This document shows, one piece after another, positions 51,603 through 61,278 of a stretch of 64,000 bases of DNA (position 1 is its first letter; each line of letters opens with the position of its first letter). Source of the stretch: JADGHX01 sp037200125. GTDB taxonomy: Bacteria; Pseudomonadota; Gammaproteobacteria; Steroidobacterales; Steroidobacteraceae. A program made the translations under genes and the position numbers. The DNA is taken from positions 558,001 through 622,000 of the forward strand of contig JBBCGS010000006.1 of NCBI GenBank assembly GCA_037200125.1. Direction: 5' to 3'. The notes beneath the pieces are model-generated. The model was not told the DNA's origin, made no database searches, and worked only from the letters and a program-made list of their open reading frames with translations.

Positions 51603-52166
51603 ATGACCCCGGAAGAGTCCCATCCTCAACCTGAATCGGACGCCGCCCTTGCGGCGGAGCGCCGCGCGCGCGCCGCTCTCGTGGAACGACTGTTCCGCCA
51701 ACATAACGAGGCGCTGGTTCGGTTTCTTCGAACGCGGGTGGGCTCATCGCAGGAGGCGCACGAAGTCGCACAGGAAGCGTACGTACGCCTTTTAAGCCTG
51801 GATGAACCCAGCGCGGTCAGCTACCTGCGCGCCTTCCTCTTCAAGACGGCCGCCAACATCGCGGTGGATCGGCATCGCCGCCAGGTGGTTCATTCGCGGG
51901 TCACCGAGGTCCCTCAACAACTGTCCGATGCGCGCACGCCCGAGCGGCGGGTCGCGGGCGAACAGACGGTCGAGCGTCTGCAGCGTGTGATTGCCGCCTT
52001 GCCCGCCAAGTGCAGGCGTGCGTTCGTGCTGAACCAGTTCCACGGAATGGACTTCGCCGCGATCGCCCACGACATGCGGATTTCCGAACGCATGGTTCGC
52101 AAGTACGTGGTGCGCGCCCTGCTTCACTGTCGAACGGCACTCGATTGGGATGGAGAGGCAGAATGA
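51603..52166 (+). CDS. ECF-family RNA polymerase sigma factor, cassette 1
   Basis: The 187-aa protein has region 2 (LVRFLRTRVGSSQEAHEVAQ, YVRLLSLD, YLRAFLFKTAANIAVDRHRR) and region 4 (CRRAFVLNQFHGMDFAAIAH followed by a helix-turn-helix). It is FecI-like. It overlaps the FecR start (ATGA). It is divergent from receptor 1. Confidence 0.92.
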   Translation: MTPEESHPQPESDAALAAERRARAALVERLFRQHNEALVRFLRTRVGSSQEAHEVAQEAYVRLLSLDEPSAVSYLRAFLFKTAANIAVDRHRRQVVHSRVTEVPQQLSDARTPERRVAGEQTVERLQRVIAALPAKCRRAFVLNQFHGMDFAAIAHDMRISERMVRKYVVRALLHCRTALDWDGEAE

Positions 52167-53245
52167 GCGAACAACGGAGGCGTCGCAATCGGGCGAAAGA
52201 CGCGGACCAGGATCCGGTTCACGAGGCCGCGGCAGAGTGGTTCGCGAAACTGCGCGAGCCGGACGTCTCACTGGAAGACGTGCTCGCCTGGCAACGTTGG
52301 ATGAACGCCGAGCCTCGTCACGGCGAAGCTTTCGCGCGCATCGAGGAAGTGTCGACATTGTTGCGCTCGGTGCCGGTGCCGTCTCTGCCGTCTGCCTCGG
52401 AGGCAGACGACGATGGCTACGATGCGGAGGTTCCGGTCAGTGCATGGCAGGCATCCAAACAGGTCTTGTTTTCAAAGCCCGGATTGGCGCGTTTGGTGGC
52501 CTGGGCGACGGCCGCCTCGGTCTTGGTAGCGATTGCCGCCGTCGCGTGGGTGAACTTGGAGCAGGCGACGCCCGCTTCCACTTTCGAGACACAAATCGGC
52601 GAGACCCGCACGGTCACATTAGCGGATGGCTCAAAGGTGACGCTGGGCGGCGCCACCACGGTAACCGCCCTGCTCCGCCAGGACATGCGCGAGATCGGGC
52701 TCATACGCGGCGAAGCTTTTTTTTCCGTCGCGAAGGACGCGATACGTCCGTTCGAGGTTCATGCCGGTGACACGACCGTCGTGGCCATCGGCACGGAGTT
52801 CAACGTGGCTCGCCTATCGGATCGCGTCGTCGTATCGGTCGTCGAGGGGCGCGTGAAGGTCGAACCTGCTTCCGGCCTCGTACCGGCTGCGGTGATGCGA
52901 CAGCTCAAGCCGAAGCGCACTCCGGTCAAATTGAGCGCGGGCGAGCAGACGACCGCCGGAGACGCCGGCATCGAGCCGCCCGCCGCGCTTCCGGATATGT
53001 CGGCGATCACGTCATGGCAGGCGGGACGGCTTACGTTCCGCGCTCAGCCGCTGAGATATGTGATCGAAGACGTGAACCGCTACAGCGCAAAACCGATCAT
53101 GATAGAAGACGAGCGGCTCGCGGCCCGGCTCTTTACCGGGACGGTGGCGGCGAACAATGTGAAGGCGTGGCTCGGCGGCTTGCAGAGCGCGTTTGAGATC
53201 GAGGCGGTGGAAGAACCAGAGAGAGTTCTGCTGAAGGAGAAATAA
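52163..53245 (+). CDS. FecR-family anti-sigma factor, cassette 1
   Basis: The 360-aa inner-membrane regulator has an N-terminal DUF4880-like domain (AAEWFAKLREPDVSLEDVLA and WQRWMNAEPRHGEAFARIEE), a membrane helix (about 115-135) and a periplasmic FecR domain (TQIGETRTVTLADGSKVTLG, EAFFSVAKDAIRPFEVHAGD). The end carries an STN-like/DUF4974 region (SFRAQPLRYVIEDVNRYS-type). It should relay the receptor signal to the ECF sigma encoded just upstream. Confidence 0.92.
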   Translation: MSEQRRRRNRAKDADQDPVHEAAAEWFAKLREPDVSLEDVLAWQRWMNAEPRHGEAFARIEEVSTLLRSVPVPSLPSASEADDDGYDAEVPVSAWQASKQVLFSKPGLARLVAWATAASVLVAIAAVAWVNLEQATPASTFETQIGETRTVTLADGSKVTLGGATTVTALLRQDMREIGLIRGEAFFSVAKDAIRPFEVHAGDTTVVAIGTEFNVARLSDRVVVSVVEGRVKVEPASGLVPAAVMRQLKPKRTPVKLSAGEQTTAGDAGIEPPAALPDMSAITSWQAGRLTFRAQPLRYVIEDVNRYSAKPIMIEDERLAARLFTGTVAANNVKAWLGGLQSAFEIEAVEEPERVLLKEK

Positions 53246-53440
53246 GGCCAGCGCCACGCAGACCTGATCCTGCAGACGATGGCACGCGAGACGAAGTTCC
53301 GCACCGAAGCGATGTCGAGCCGCATCGCGCAGCTGTCCGTCGCGGACGCGCTGGTGGCAAACGTGGCGCTCGCCCGTCATGACCAGGCGATCGAGACGCT
53401 GAAGAAGACCTTCGACGTGCTGTCGCTGCGGCGGCTGTAG
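53246..53440 (+). pseudogene. C-terminal fragment of a MurR/RpiR-family regulator
   Basis: Beginning one base after the FecR stop, an open frame with no start codon encodes 64 residues: HADLILQTMARETKFRTEAM, SSRIAQLSVADALVANVAL and ETLKKTFDVLSLRRL. This matches the end of SIS-domain RpiR regulators. The rest of the gene is absent. It is a remnant between two FecR-type genes. Confidence 0.7.
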
Positions 53441-53457
53441 CAAACGGGAGTAATGCC

Positions 53458-53988
53458 GTGAGATTGCGCAAGGTTTTCGTCGCAACGCTCGCGGCGGCAC
53501 TCGTCGCGGGAGTCGGCTTTACCTCGAAAGCGAGCCGGCTATTTCAGACGCCACCGGGCTCGCTGCAACTCAGCGACAAAGTGGAGTGCTTCTACGCGGC
53601 CGGCACGCGCGTCTCAGCCGCACCGAGCTACCCCGAGCCCCGTGAGATCCACGTCGATGGCGATGTATTCATCCGGCAGCCTGCCTCGGGTGCTCCACTG
53701 ATCGTGCGAACGCGTCTGCTGGTTCTCACGGCGCGGGGGCCCGCCGAGTTTCGCGTCACCGCGCGCTCGAACGAAACCGGCGAGCAGGTGGAAGTGCTGG
53801 AGGGCACGGTCGAGGCGCGCAAGGCATATGCGTCGCCCTTCTCCGAGCCGGACCGGCTTGCGTCCGGCGAGGTGTCCATGGTCAATCGGACGATCGATCT
53901 GATGGAAAAAGAGAAGACCGATGTCATGGCGCTGCGCGCGTGGCGTCGCGCGCTGATCGCGTCGATTGCACCACCCGATCGGCGGTAG
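53458..53988 (+). CDS. FecR-like exported protein lacking a cytoplasmic domain
   Basis: The 176-aa protein has an N-terminal signal or anchor helix (VFVATLAAALVAGVGF) and a FecR-type beta domain (HVDGDVFIRQPASGAPLIVR, GPAEFRVTARSNETGEQVEV, LEGTVEARKAYA), then a helix ending ALRAWRRALIAS. It lacks the N-terminal sigma-binding part, so it may modulate signalling in the periplasm. GTG start follows GGGAG. It lies downstream of the RpiR remnant and converges on peptidase 2. Confidence 0.7.
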   Translation: MRLRKVFVATLAAALVAGVGFTSKASRLFQTPPGSLQLSDKVECFYAAGTRVSAAPSYPEPREIHVDGDVFIRQPASGAPLIVRTRLLVLTARGPAEFRVTARSNETGEQVEVLEGTVEARKAYASPFSEPDRLASGEVSMVNRTIDLMEKEKTDVMALRAWRRALIASIAPPDRR

Positions 53989-54248
53989 ATTCGGCGCGTG
54001 AACACGGCATTCGGGCTCTCCACCTCATTGCCGTGAAACCGCGTGATATTGGGCGCCGCCGGATCGCGGTCGCAAGAGGCAGTTCATGCTGAGCCGAACC
54101 CATCGTCGACTCGGCAAGTGGTCTCTGAAGAAGGAATGCGCAATGGCACTCGCCCGATTTGATCCCAAACAACCCGGCAGCCAGGCACACCCGCTCGCCC
54201 GCACATGCGCCAGAATCATTTCCAGGAGCCACCTTATAAATATCAGCG
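53989..54248. other. Gap between convergent cassette ends
   Basis: 260 bp between the FecR-like gene and peptidase 2. A plus-strand frame from ATG 54086 (LSRTHRRLGKWSLKKECAM) is open but not family-like, and it runs into the end of peptidase 2. I found no lasso-precursor-like core. Confidence 0.4.
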
Positions 54249-56342
54249 TTAGCGGTGTTCAGCGGACATCTCCCAGTCGGCGCGTAGCTGATGCCAGCGG
54301 CTGTACTGCTCCTGCTTTAATGTGCCTGGGTCTTCCGTGTCCAACATCCAGTAGTTGAACCAGTCTATCTTGCGCGCCATCGACGCAAGTCGCGCTCTCG
54401 GTGAAACGAAGATGTGTGGCTCGTCGTCGTATGTCACCAGTTCCACTGGTTTTCCCAGCACGCGCAGGGGTATATACATCTCAAAGCCAAAAAATCCTTC
54501 CCTGCCTGAATATTCCATCAAGAGGGGCGCATCGAATCGCTCCGCCTGGAACACCGGGGCGAACTCAAAATACGATGCTGCCGTCTTGGGTGACAGCGGG
54601 CCGCCGTACATATTCTGAAATATCTGTGGCCAGTGCGTCATGCCAGAGATCCAGTATTCACCCGGATTGTAGTCGCCGCCCTCTCCCAGAGCGGCCGCTT
54701 TGAAGTGCTTCTGCGAATGCGCCAACAGGAACTCGACAATGAATGCGCCGTGACTCCAGCCATACAGGCCGATGCGGGCCGGGTCGGCAATGCCCTTCGC
54801 AACCATCGCGTCCACCGCATTCTCGAATGTCGACAACATTTGCCAGCCCTCTCTGTCGCGGGCTTTGACGGGATTACCTGCAATGCTTTGCCCCTCGGGT
54901 GGGTGATTGAGGAGCAACACGGCATAGCCTTGCCCCGCTAGCGCCTGCGCCGGGAAAGTCGTGTGCCACTCCGCAGTCAGCACGAACGCGCCGGTGAACC
55001 CGTATGTCGCGATTACCAGCGGATATCGGTGCCCGGCAATAAAGTTCGTCGGGTAGACCAGGTACGCGTCTACGCTGACACCGCCGGCGTTTTGTATCCG
55101 CAAGGACTCCACTCTTCCGCGTGCGCGATTCTCCAACCAGGGATTCAAATCGGTGAGCCTACGAACGGCGCCCGATTCGGAGACGGCTACCTCGGGCTTT
55201 CGCTCTGAGGCTTCGTCCACAAATGCATAGGAGGTGAAGGACCGGTCGAAACTCATCTGCGGTGACGCTGAGATTTCGTTCAGTGCGCGGGTGCGTTTTC
55301 GTCCAAAGTCGAGCTTGTAGAGAGTGCCCTTGGCCCACGCATAGGCCACCCCGCTGATACTGTCGTAGATCAGTTCCGATGAGAAAGAGAGCGAGCCTGG
55401 GAGAGTCGCCCAGGCCAGGGCGTCGGATTTCCTCCTCTGGACATCGTAGAGCCTGAAACCCGACCCCTGAGCGAACAGCAATTTACGCGAATCGGCAGAC
55501 CATGCGACCGCGTGCTCGGAAAGGATCGAGTGCGGTTCCGCCTCGGTGAACTGCGCGGCGTCAAGATCAAGCACCGCCACATCCGCGTCGAATGCAGCAC
55601 CGCCTTTTTCCGGCGTGCCTTTTCTCCATAAGGACAGCGCGAGCTTCCGGCCGTCCGGCGCAAACTTCATTTCGAATATGAATGGCAGGCTTCTTCCAGG
55701 TCCATCGTACTTCAGGCTGTAGATGAGCTGATTGGCGCGGCCTGGAACATCGACGCGGTAAAAGTCTTCCCACGAACCGACCGAATAGTTGCGCTCGACA
55801 ATGTCAATCTGTGTGTGACGCCCCCACTCGTAAACTACGCCCTCTTCCTTTCGGCGACGTGCCGTCTCCGGATCGGCCTTTCGGGCCGTGGTGTAGACAC
55901 AAGTATCTCCGCTCGGAGCGCAGGCGAAATTGTTTACCTTGTCAGCGGTCGACCCAATCTCAGTGCTCTTGCCGGTCACCACGTCTGCGCTGACGAAGGT
56001 GTATTTCCCATCCCGAACGGCGAGCGCATACAGCTTCCGGCTATCCGCGCTCCACTGAACATCGGCTATGACATCTGCATTCAGCAATTCGCGTTCGGTT
56101 CGGTCGGAAACATTCACGACGCGCAAGGAATGCGGATTCGTATTCGAGGAAAGATCCGCGACGTGGGAGATGTAGGCGATGACGCGGCCGCCGGGCGCCA
56201 TGCTCACCGAGTCGATCGCTCGAAAGGCCAAAGTATCCTCGAGAGATACCGGCGCTAACGTTTCCGGCTGTGCGGCTTCAGTGCTCATTCCAATGCAGCA
56301 GCTCATGGCGAGAAGCCAGGCGGGTGGATTGATGTTCTTCAA
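54249..56342 (-). CDS. S9 prolyl-oligopeptidase-family peptidase, cassette 2
   Basis: The 697-aa exported protein has a signal region (LLAMSCC, possibly a lipobox) and a propeller half. The hydrolase half has Ser in IGLYGWSHGAFIVEFLL and His in DDEPHIFVSP. It is paralogous in position to the cassette 1 isopeptidase, but its motifs are more general for S9, so substrate identity is less certain. The start is a TTG overlapping the receptor 2 stop (TTGA); ATG 56306 is an alternative. It probably processes the imported ligand in the periplasm. Confidence 0.78.
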   Translation of the reverse strand: MKNINPPAWLLAMSCCIGMSTEAAQPETLAPVSLEDTLAFRAIDSVSMAPGGRVIAYISHVADLSSNTNPHSLRVVNVSDRTERELLNADVIADVQWSADSRKLYALAVRDGKYTFVSADVVTGKSTEIGSTADKVNNFACAPSGDTCVYTTARKADPETARRRKEEGVVYEWGRHTQIDIVERNYSVGSWEDFYRVDVPGRANQLIYSLKYDGPGRSLPFIFEMKFAPDGRKLALSLWRKGTPEKGGAAFDADVAVLDLDAAQFTEAEPHSILSEHAVAWSADSRKLLFAQGSGFRLYDVQRRKSDALAWATLPGSLSFSSELIYDSISGVAYAWAKGTLYKLDFGRKRTRALNEISASPQMSFDRSFTSYAFVDEASERKPEVAVSESGAVRRLTDLNPWLENRARGRVESLRIQNAGGVSVDAYLVYPTNFIAGHRYPLVIATYGFTGAFVLTAEWHTTFPAQALAGQGYAVLLLNHPPEGQSIAGNPVKARDREGWQMLSTFENAVDAMVAKGIADPARIGLYGWSHGAFIVEFLLAHSQKHFKAAALGEGGDYNPGEYWISGMTHWPQIFQNMYGGPLSPKTAASYFEFAPVFQAERFDAPLLMEYSGREGFFGFEMYIPLRVLGKPVELVTYDDEPHIFVSPRARLASMARKIDWFNYWMLDTEDPGTLKQEQYSRWHQLRADWEMSAEHR

Positions 56343-59326
56343 AACCGCGTACTCACCTTGACGGACACGAATCTCCCGCGAATGTCGGATTCGGCCGCGT
56401 CATATCCATAGTAGCCGTAGTAGAACGCCGAATATTGAGGCCGCCGGTCGAACACGTTGACCACGCCCACCTGCAATGCCAGACCCCGGAGCAATTTGTT
56501 GTTCGCTTCACCGAAATCGCCGAAGTCGAAACGACCTGATAGATCCCAAAGCCAGAAATCTCCGAGCTGCCGGGTCGTCGCCCCGCTGTCCTGATAGTCG
56601 GTGTATCGACTGACATAACGGCCGCCGGCAAATGCGGAGTAGGCTCCGCGCGCCCACGAGAGGCCGAGATTTCCTTTCCAGCGCGGTCCCCAGGCGTCCA
56701 GGGTTGCCTTGCCCAGGCGGTCGGTAGGCGTCGCGCCCGGGATCAACGCCGCCGTGTACTTGTACATTTCGCTTGCCGAGGCGCTCACAGTGAAGAGCCC
56801 GGCACGCGAATGGACTTTCTCGCTGAGACTCAGATCGAATCCCGCGACTCGCATCTCTCCGAAATTGAGGTAGCCGACATTCACGGATCGAATTGCGTTG
56901 GTGAGTGGATCGCGAACGACGTGTCCCGGAAACAGATTCTCGTTGTTGACGATCTCCTGGCCGGCCAGGGAAGTGATCCTGTTGTTCTGATCGACAGCCC
57001 ACCAGGTGATCGATGACTCCAGATCCTGATGCGACACAGGCGACCAGGACAGTCCCAGCGAATGCGATTCTCCGGTCTCCGGCTTCAGGCCCGGATTTCC
57101 GGCACTTTGATAGGTGAAGCTCGTCGACTCCCCTGCGCGCTGGGGATCGGTCACGCAGCACGACGTGGTGCTGTACAGCGGAGAGTTCAGATACACCATG
57201 CTGGGTGCCTTGAACGACTCCGCGTACGAGCCGCGCACGAGCAACGATTTCGATGGACGCCATTCCAGCGCGTACTGCGGCGTCGTGCTTGCCCCGAAGT
57301 CGTCGTAGTGGTCATAGCGAACGGCAGCCGTCATCGCCAGTGTGGTGTCACGCCCACGCGACGCCGGACCGGCAAGCAAAGGAATACGCACTTCGGAGAA
57401 CGCCGAAGTGGTAGCGCGTTCGTATGAGAAGTTGGCCGTCGGATCGGACGCCGCGAAGGGAGACCGCCACTGAGACTCGCTCCGAGCATATTCCGCGCCC
57501 AGCACTGCGTTGACGGGACCGGCAGGCAGCCGGAAGACGTCACCGCGGATGAATCCGCTGGCAACCCGGCTCCGACTGAGTGTTTCGACCCGATTGTCCG
57601 CATAGATCGACGCGAGCAGCGACTCCGATGCCGGCGCGCCACTCGAAAAGAGGTTCAGCGCGAGGCTCGGATCCGACGAGGCGAGAGCCGCTGTCCGCCT
57701 GGCGCTGTCGGGCTTCGACGCGTTGCTGGACAAGGTCTGCTGGTCGCGAGTCGTCCAGGCGGACACTTCCCAGTCCCAACGCGCGGCTAGCTTGCCGCGC
57801 AAGCCGATGAGAGGCCGCATGAAATCCGTGTCATGTTCGCTGACCTGTTCGGTCTCGGGCGACGTGAATCGATAGCTCACCAACACATCCGTGCCGAACG
57901 GATTGAACGCATTGGACGCGGGAACTCTCGTTTTGGGGAGCGTCCTGTGACCGTTAACCATGCTCTGCTGCTGATCGGTGTAGATGACCTCCGCAAACAC
58001 TTCCGTGTCCGCTGCAATTCGGTAGCTCCCTGTGGCAAACAGCGTTCCCCGTTCGGCTGCCGGAATCACATCGGCGTCGTACCAGTAACGGCACTGATTC
58101 AGCCGGCTTCCGTCGAAGTCGCTCAAGGAAGGGCTTCCCACGATTCCTGGACGGATTGCCGCGGACGCGCTACCCACACCCGGCAGGGTCGTTCCGCTTA
58201 CCGCGTAGACGTTCCCGGGATTACAGAAATCCTGTAATCCGGGATAAGCCGTGCTCGAGACAATGGAACGGTCCGCTGCCGCCAGATTCGAACGGTTGTA
58301 GTAGCTGGCGATCAGGGAAAATGAGCCTCGGTCGCCCGCCTTGCCCCACGCGAGGTCCGCACTCTTCTCATCCAACCCCGACGCGGCTCCGTACTGAACA
58401 CCTGCGTGAATGCCCTGGAAGTCCTTCTTCAGGACAATGTTGACGACACCGGCAAGCGCATCGCTGCCATAAATGGCCGATGACCCTTCCGGAACGATTT
58501 CAACACGCTCGACGACCGCCGCTGGAATATTGTTCAGGTCGAAGTAGCTTCCGTAGGCGACGGTCGAAGCTCCGTCGCCCAGACGCCGGCCGTTGAGCAA
58601 CACCAGCGTGGTACCCACTGGCAAGCCGCGGAGCGTCACGGTGGTCTGACCGACGTAGACATTCCCATTCTCGGGGTGAGCGGTGGAAACTTCCGCGACC
58701 GTGCTGAGGAAGTCCGCTACGTTCGTTTGCCCGCTTCGCTCGATATCCTTATCCGTGTAGACCTTCACCGGAATCGGTCCCTCTTCTGTCGCACGCTTCA
58801 ACCGCGACCCAGTCACCACGACTTCTTCGATCTGTACCGGCTTTTTTTGGGACGGCTGCCTTCCTTGCGTGTCCGCGGTTGCCACGTCGAACGGATTCCC
58901 GGTCGCCTGGGCAAAGCGAAAACGATCCCACAGTGATCGCGTAGACGGCACGGGCTCATCCGTGGAGCTAGAGGCGCGTGGCGCCGCCGCTGGCGCGCGC
59001 CGAGGACCTTCTCCGCTTTGCACCGGGAGAATGCTCACCGTCTTGCTATCGAGATAACGAAAGGTGAGACCCGTGCCGCTCAGCAGCCTGGCGAGCACTT
59101 CATCCGCGGTGAAATTTCCCGACACACCCGCCGTGCCGAAATTCGCGACATCCTCTGAAATGAACATCACATGAATCCCGCGCGCCTTTGCCAGGCTTTG
59201 AAGCGCCGATCCAAGATGCTGCGCCGGAATATCGATCGACTTGCGGATCGCCGCGTCGGCCTCCTGTGCTGAAGAAAGACCCACGACCGACAGGCTGATC
59301 GCCGTCGCCACAACCGCAATGCGCAT
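56339..59326 (-). CDS. STN-domain TonB-dependent receptor, cassette 2
   Basis: The 995-aa protein has a signal peptide, an STN domain (SIDIPAQHLGSALQSLAKAR), a linker, a TonB box (IEEVVVTGS), a plug (LVLLNGRRLGDGAS, GSSAIYGSDALAGVVNIVLK) and a barrel ending in the aromatic VSTRF. ATG 59326 follows GGGGAG at good spacing; upstream in-frame ATGs lack this. It is transcribed with its FecR, sigma and peptidase genes on the minus strand. Confidence 0.9.
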   Translation of the reverse strand: MRIAVVATAISLSVVGLSSAQEADAAIRKSIDIPAQHLGSALQSLAKARGIHVMFISEDVANFGTAGVSGNFTADEVLARLLSGTGLTFRYLDSKTVSILPVQSGEGPRRAPAAAPRASSSTDEPVPSTRSLWDRFRFAQATGNPFDVATADTQGRQPSQKKPVQIEEVVVTGSRLKRATEEGPIPVKVYTDKDIERSGQTNVADFLSTVAEVSTAHPENGNVYVGQTTVTLRGLPVGTTLVLLNGRRLGDGASTVAYGSYFDLNNIPAAVVERVEIVPEGSSAIYGSDALAGVVNIVLKKDFQGIHAGVQYGAASGLDEKSADLAWGKAGDRGSFSLIASYYNRSNLAAADRSIVSSTAYPGLQDFCNPGNVYAVSGTTLPGVGSASAAIRPGIVGSPSLSDFDGSRLNQCRYWYDADVIPAAERGTLFATGSYRIAADTEVFAEVIYTDQQQSMVNGHRTLPKTRVPASNAFNPFGTDVLVSYRFTSPETEQVSEHDTDFMRPLIGLRGKLAARWDWEVSAWTTRDQQTLSSNASKPDSARRTAALASSDPSLALNLFSSGAPASESLLASIYADNRVETLSRSRVASGFIRGDVFRLPAGPVNAVLGAEYARSESQWRSPFAASDPTANFSYERATTSAFSEVRIPLLAGPASRGRDTTLAMTAAVRYDHYDDFGASTTPQYALEWRPSKSLLVRGSYAESFKAPSMVYLNSPLYSTTSCCVTDPQRAGESTSFTYQSAGNPGLKPETGESHSLGLSWSPVSHQDLESSITWWAVDQNNRITSLAGQEIVNNENLFPGHVVRDPLTNAIRSVNVGYLNFGEMRVAGFDLSLSEKVHSRAGLFTVSASASEMYKYTAALIPGATPTDRLGKATLDAWGPRWKGNLGLSWARGAYSAFAGGRYVSRYTDYQDSGATTRQLGDFWLWDLSGRFDFGDFGEANNKLLRGLALQVGVVNVFDRRPQYSAFYYGYYGYDAAESDIRGRFVSVKVSTRF

Positions 59327-59452
59327 GCACACTCCCCAGCCTCGCGAGAGGCTTCTCATGGCTGTCGTCTGATGGCGCGACAGCTTCATGCAGGTAGAAG
59401 AGTGTTGGAGCAAGGGCAAAAGAAACCCGAGCGTGGGAATTCTCGCGCGCTA

Positions 59453-60553
59453 TCAGCGAGCGATGCGCACTTCGTCATCGGTCTCGTGGCTCACGACGCC
59501 GAAGCGCTGGTGCAGGAACTCCACGAATTGCTGCGAATCCGTCACTGAGAATGCACCGCTGATATGAGTGTTCCGCAGCCCGGCATCGTCAATGACGAGA
59601 CGCTTGACGGTGTATCGATTGAACTCCTCGATCACCTCGCTCAACGGAGCTGCATCGAAGACGAGCTTTCCTTCAGTCCATGCAGTCGCCGCCGCGGCAT
59701 TTGTCTGATGTGGCGCCGCCAGCGCATCAGCAGTCGCGATGACCCGCTCACCTGCTGAAACGACGACGGACTTTACGAGGTGACTCGAAACCGGATCCCG
59801 AGCGGTGCTTTCACGAGTCTGGAGAGATGGCGAAGGCGGCTTTGCGCCCTCGCCATCCGCCCCGGACACGAGGACTCTACCTTCCACGACTGTGACGACC
59901 GTCGCATCGCGCTTACGGTAGACATCAAACTGAGTTCCGACTGCGCGAACACTCGTATCGTCGCTATGAACGATGAAGGGCCGCGTTGTATTCTTCGCGA
60001 CTCGGAAGAGCGCTTGGCCGCTAACGAGATCGACGTCGCGTGCGGCGTCGGTGTATCTCACCTTCAGTTTCGAGCGGGCGTTGAGAGAGACGGTAGAACC
60101 ATCCGGCAGCGTGATCGAGCGCTGTTCTCCAAGACCGGTCACATACGTGGGGGCGCGGAAAAGCGCGGACCAGACGACAAATCCCACGCCAGCGCACATG
60201 AGGACGGCAGAGGCCGCGATCGCGTAGTAGCGGCCCCTGAGGCGACGCGCCCACGCACTTGCCGTCGGCAACATCATGACATCGCCGAGCGGTACGACGT
60301 TCGTCTCGCTAAGGGCGCGCCGCACGATCTCCTCGACTCCTCGCTGCTTGCATTTACCGAAGAGCTCTGCGTCTTCCCAGAATGCTGAAATGCGCAGATA
60401 TGCACGCACGTGCTCTGGAGAGGTACGAAGCCACGCGTTGAACTCCTCGCGCGCCCGGACGTCCACCTCTTCTTCACAGAACGCGACGAACCAAGCGGTC
60501 GCCTCTTCGCGAATCTGTGGATTGAGCGGTCGCAGGGCCTTGTTCCGGTTCAT
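59453..60553 (-). CDS. FecR-family anti-sigma factor, cassette 2
   Basis: The 366-aa protein has a DUF4880-like N-terminus (REEATAWFVAFCEEEVDVRA and EFNAWLRTSPEHVRAYL), a membrane helix (about 112-130), a FecR domain (GLGEQRSITLPDGSTVSLNA, QALFRVAKNTTRPFIVHSDD) and a C-terminal STN-like region (LSEVIEEFNRYTVKRLVID). Its start overlaps the sigma stop (ATGA). Confidence 0.93.
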   Translation of the reverse strand: MNRNKALRPLNPQIREEATAWFVAFCEEEVDVRAREEFNAWLRTSPEHVRAYLRISAFWEDAELFGKCKQRGVEEIVRRALSETNVVPLGDVMMLPTASAWARRLRGRYYAIAASAVLMCAGVGFVVWSALFRAPTYVTGLGEQRSITLPDGSTVSLNARSKLKVRYTDAARDVDLVSGQALFRVAKNTTRPFIVHSDDTSVRAVGTQFDVYRKRDATVVTVVEGRVLVSGADGEGAKPPSPSLQTRESTARDPVSSHLVKSVVVSAGERVIATADALAAPHQTNAAAATAWTEGKLVFDAAPLSEVIEEFNRYTVKRLVIDDAGLRNTHISGAFSVTDSQQFVEFLHQRFGVVSHETDDEVRIAR

Positions 60554-61137
60554 CGATTGCCCTCCATGTCCTCGAGATGGCGATCGCAGAATGCGATGGC
60601 ACGCAGAAGATACTTCCGCGCCATCGGTGCAGACACGCCTAGCCGCTCGGCGATCTGCTTGAGCGTCAGGCCTTCACAGCGGTACATCAGCAACGTCGCA
60701 TAGGCACGCGGCGACAGTTGCTCGAGGGCGCGGCTCAGCACCTCGACTCGCTGCTCGACTTCCACCTCGTCCGCCGGATCGGGCGCTGTCGCAGCTTGAA
60801 GCTCCAGCACGACATCGAGCGGAACCATCGTTTCGGGCGCCCCAGAACGCTGCAGGGAATACTGATGGAGCACGTGGCTGGCCACCGTATAGAGATAGGC
60901 CTGCGGATTGCGGATGGCCTCGTGGTCCTTGATCCGGAGCAGTCTAAGGAATATTTCCTGAAATAAATCAGGCACATCTGCGGCAGCATGGCGCATGCGA
61001 ACGGACAGGAAACGACGCAATTGACGGCCGTGCGTCTGTTCGATGGCCGTCAGGAAGCCGCGCTTGGATTCAAGGGTCACAACTCTGCCGAGGGAAATAC
61101 ACCTGCCCGGGGTATTAGAGCGATTCGACGGTGTCAA
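60550..61137 (-). CDS. ECF-family RNA polymerase sigma factor, cassette 2
   Basis: The 195-aa sigma factor has region 2 (RRFLSVRMRHAAADVPDLFQ, YLYTVASHVLHQY) and region 4 (LSPRAYATLLMYRCEGLTLK, then a helix-turn-helix). It heads the cassette 2 operon. The start may be the ATG at 61137 or a GTG near 61080, which would remove an atypical N-terminus. Confidence 0.9.
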   Translation of the reverse strand: MTPSNRSNTPGRCISLGRVVTLESKRGFLTAIEQTHGRQLRRFLSVRMRHAAADVPDLFQEIFLRLLRIKDHEAIRNPQAYLYTVASHVLHQYSLQRSGAPETMVPLDVVLELQAATAPDPADEVEVEQRVEVLSRALEQLSPRAYATLLMYRCEGLTLKQIAERLGVSAPMARKYLLRAIAFCDRHLEDMEGNR

Positions 61138-61278
61138 AGAAAACCGCAGTCGCGAATTTTTTTATCCCGCCCACCCATCTCCCACCGCCCCCGATGTGTA
61201 AGCGCTCAGGCATCCTCAGGCATCCGCCTTCTTGCACGCACCGAGCTGAGATGATGCGGGGGCGAGAGCAGGCCTCAG

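Noticed and set aside
53989..54248. Lasso-peptide precursor gene
   Set aside because: I looked for a small leader-core frame here and at 45549-46337 and 61138-61584; none has a plausible leader, core Gly/Ala start or ring-forming Asp/Glu context.
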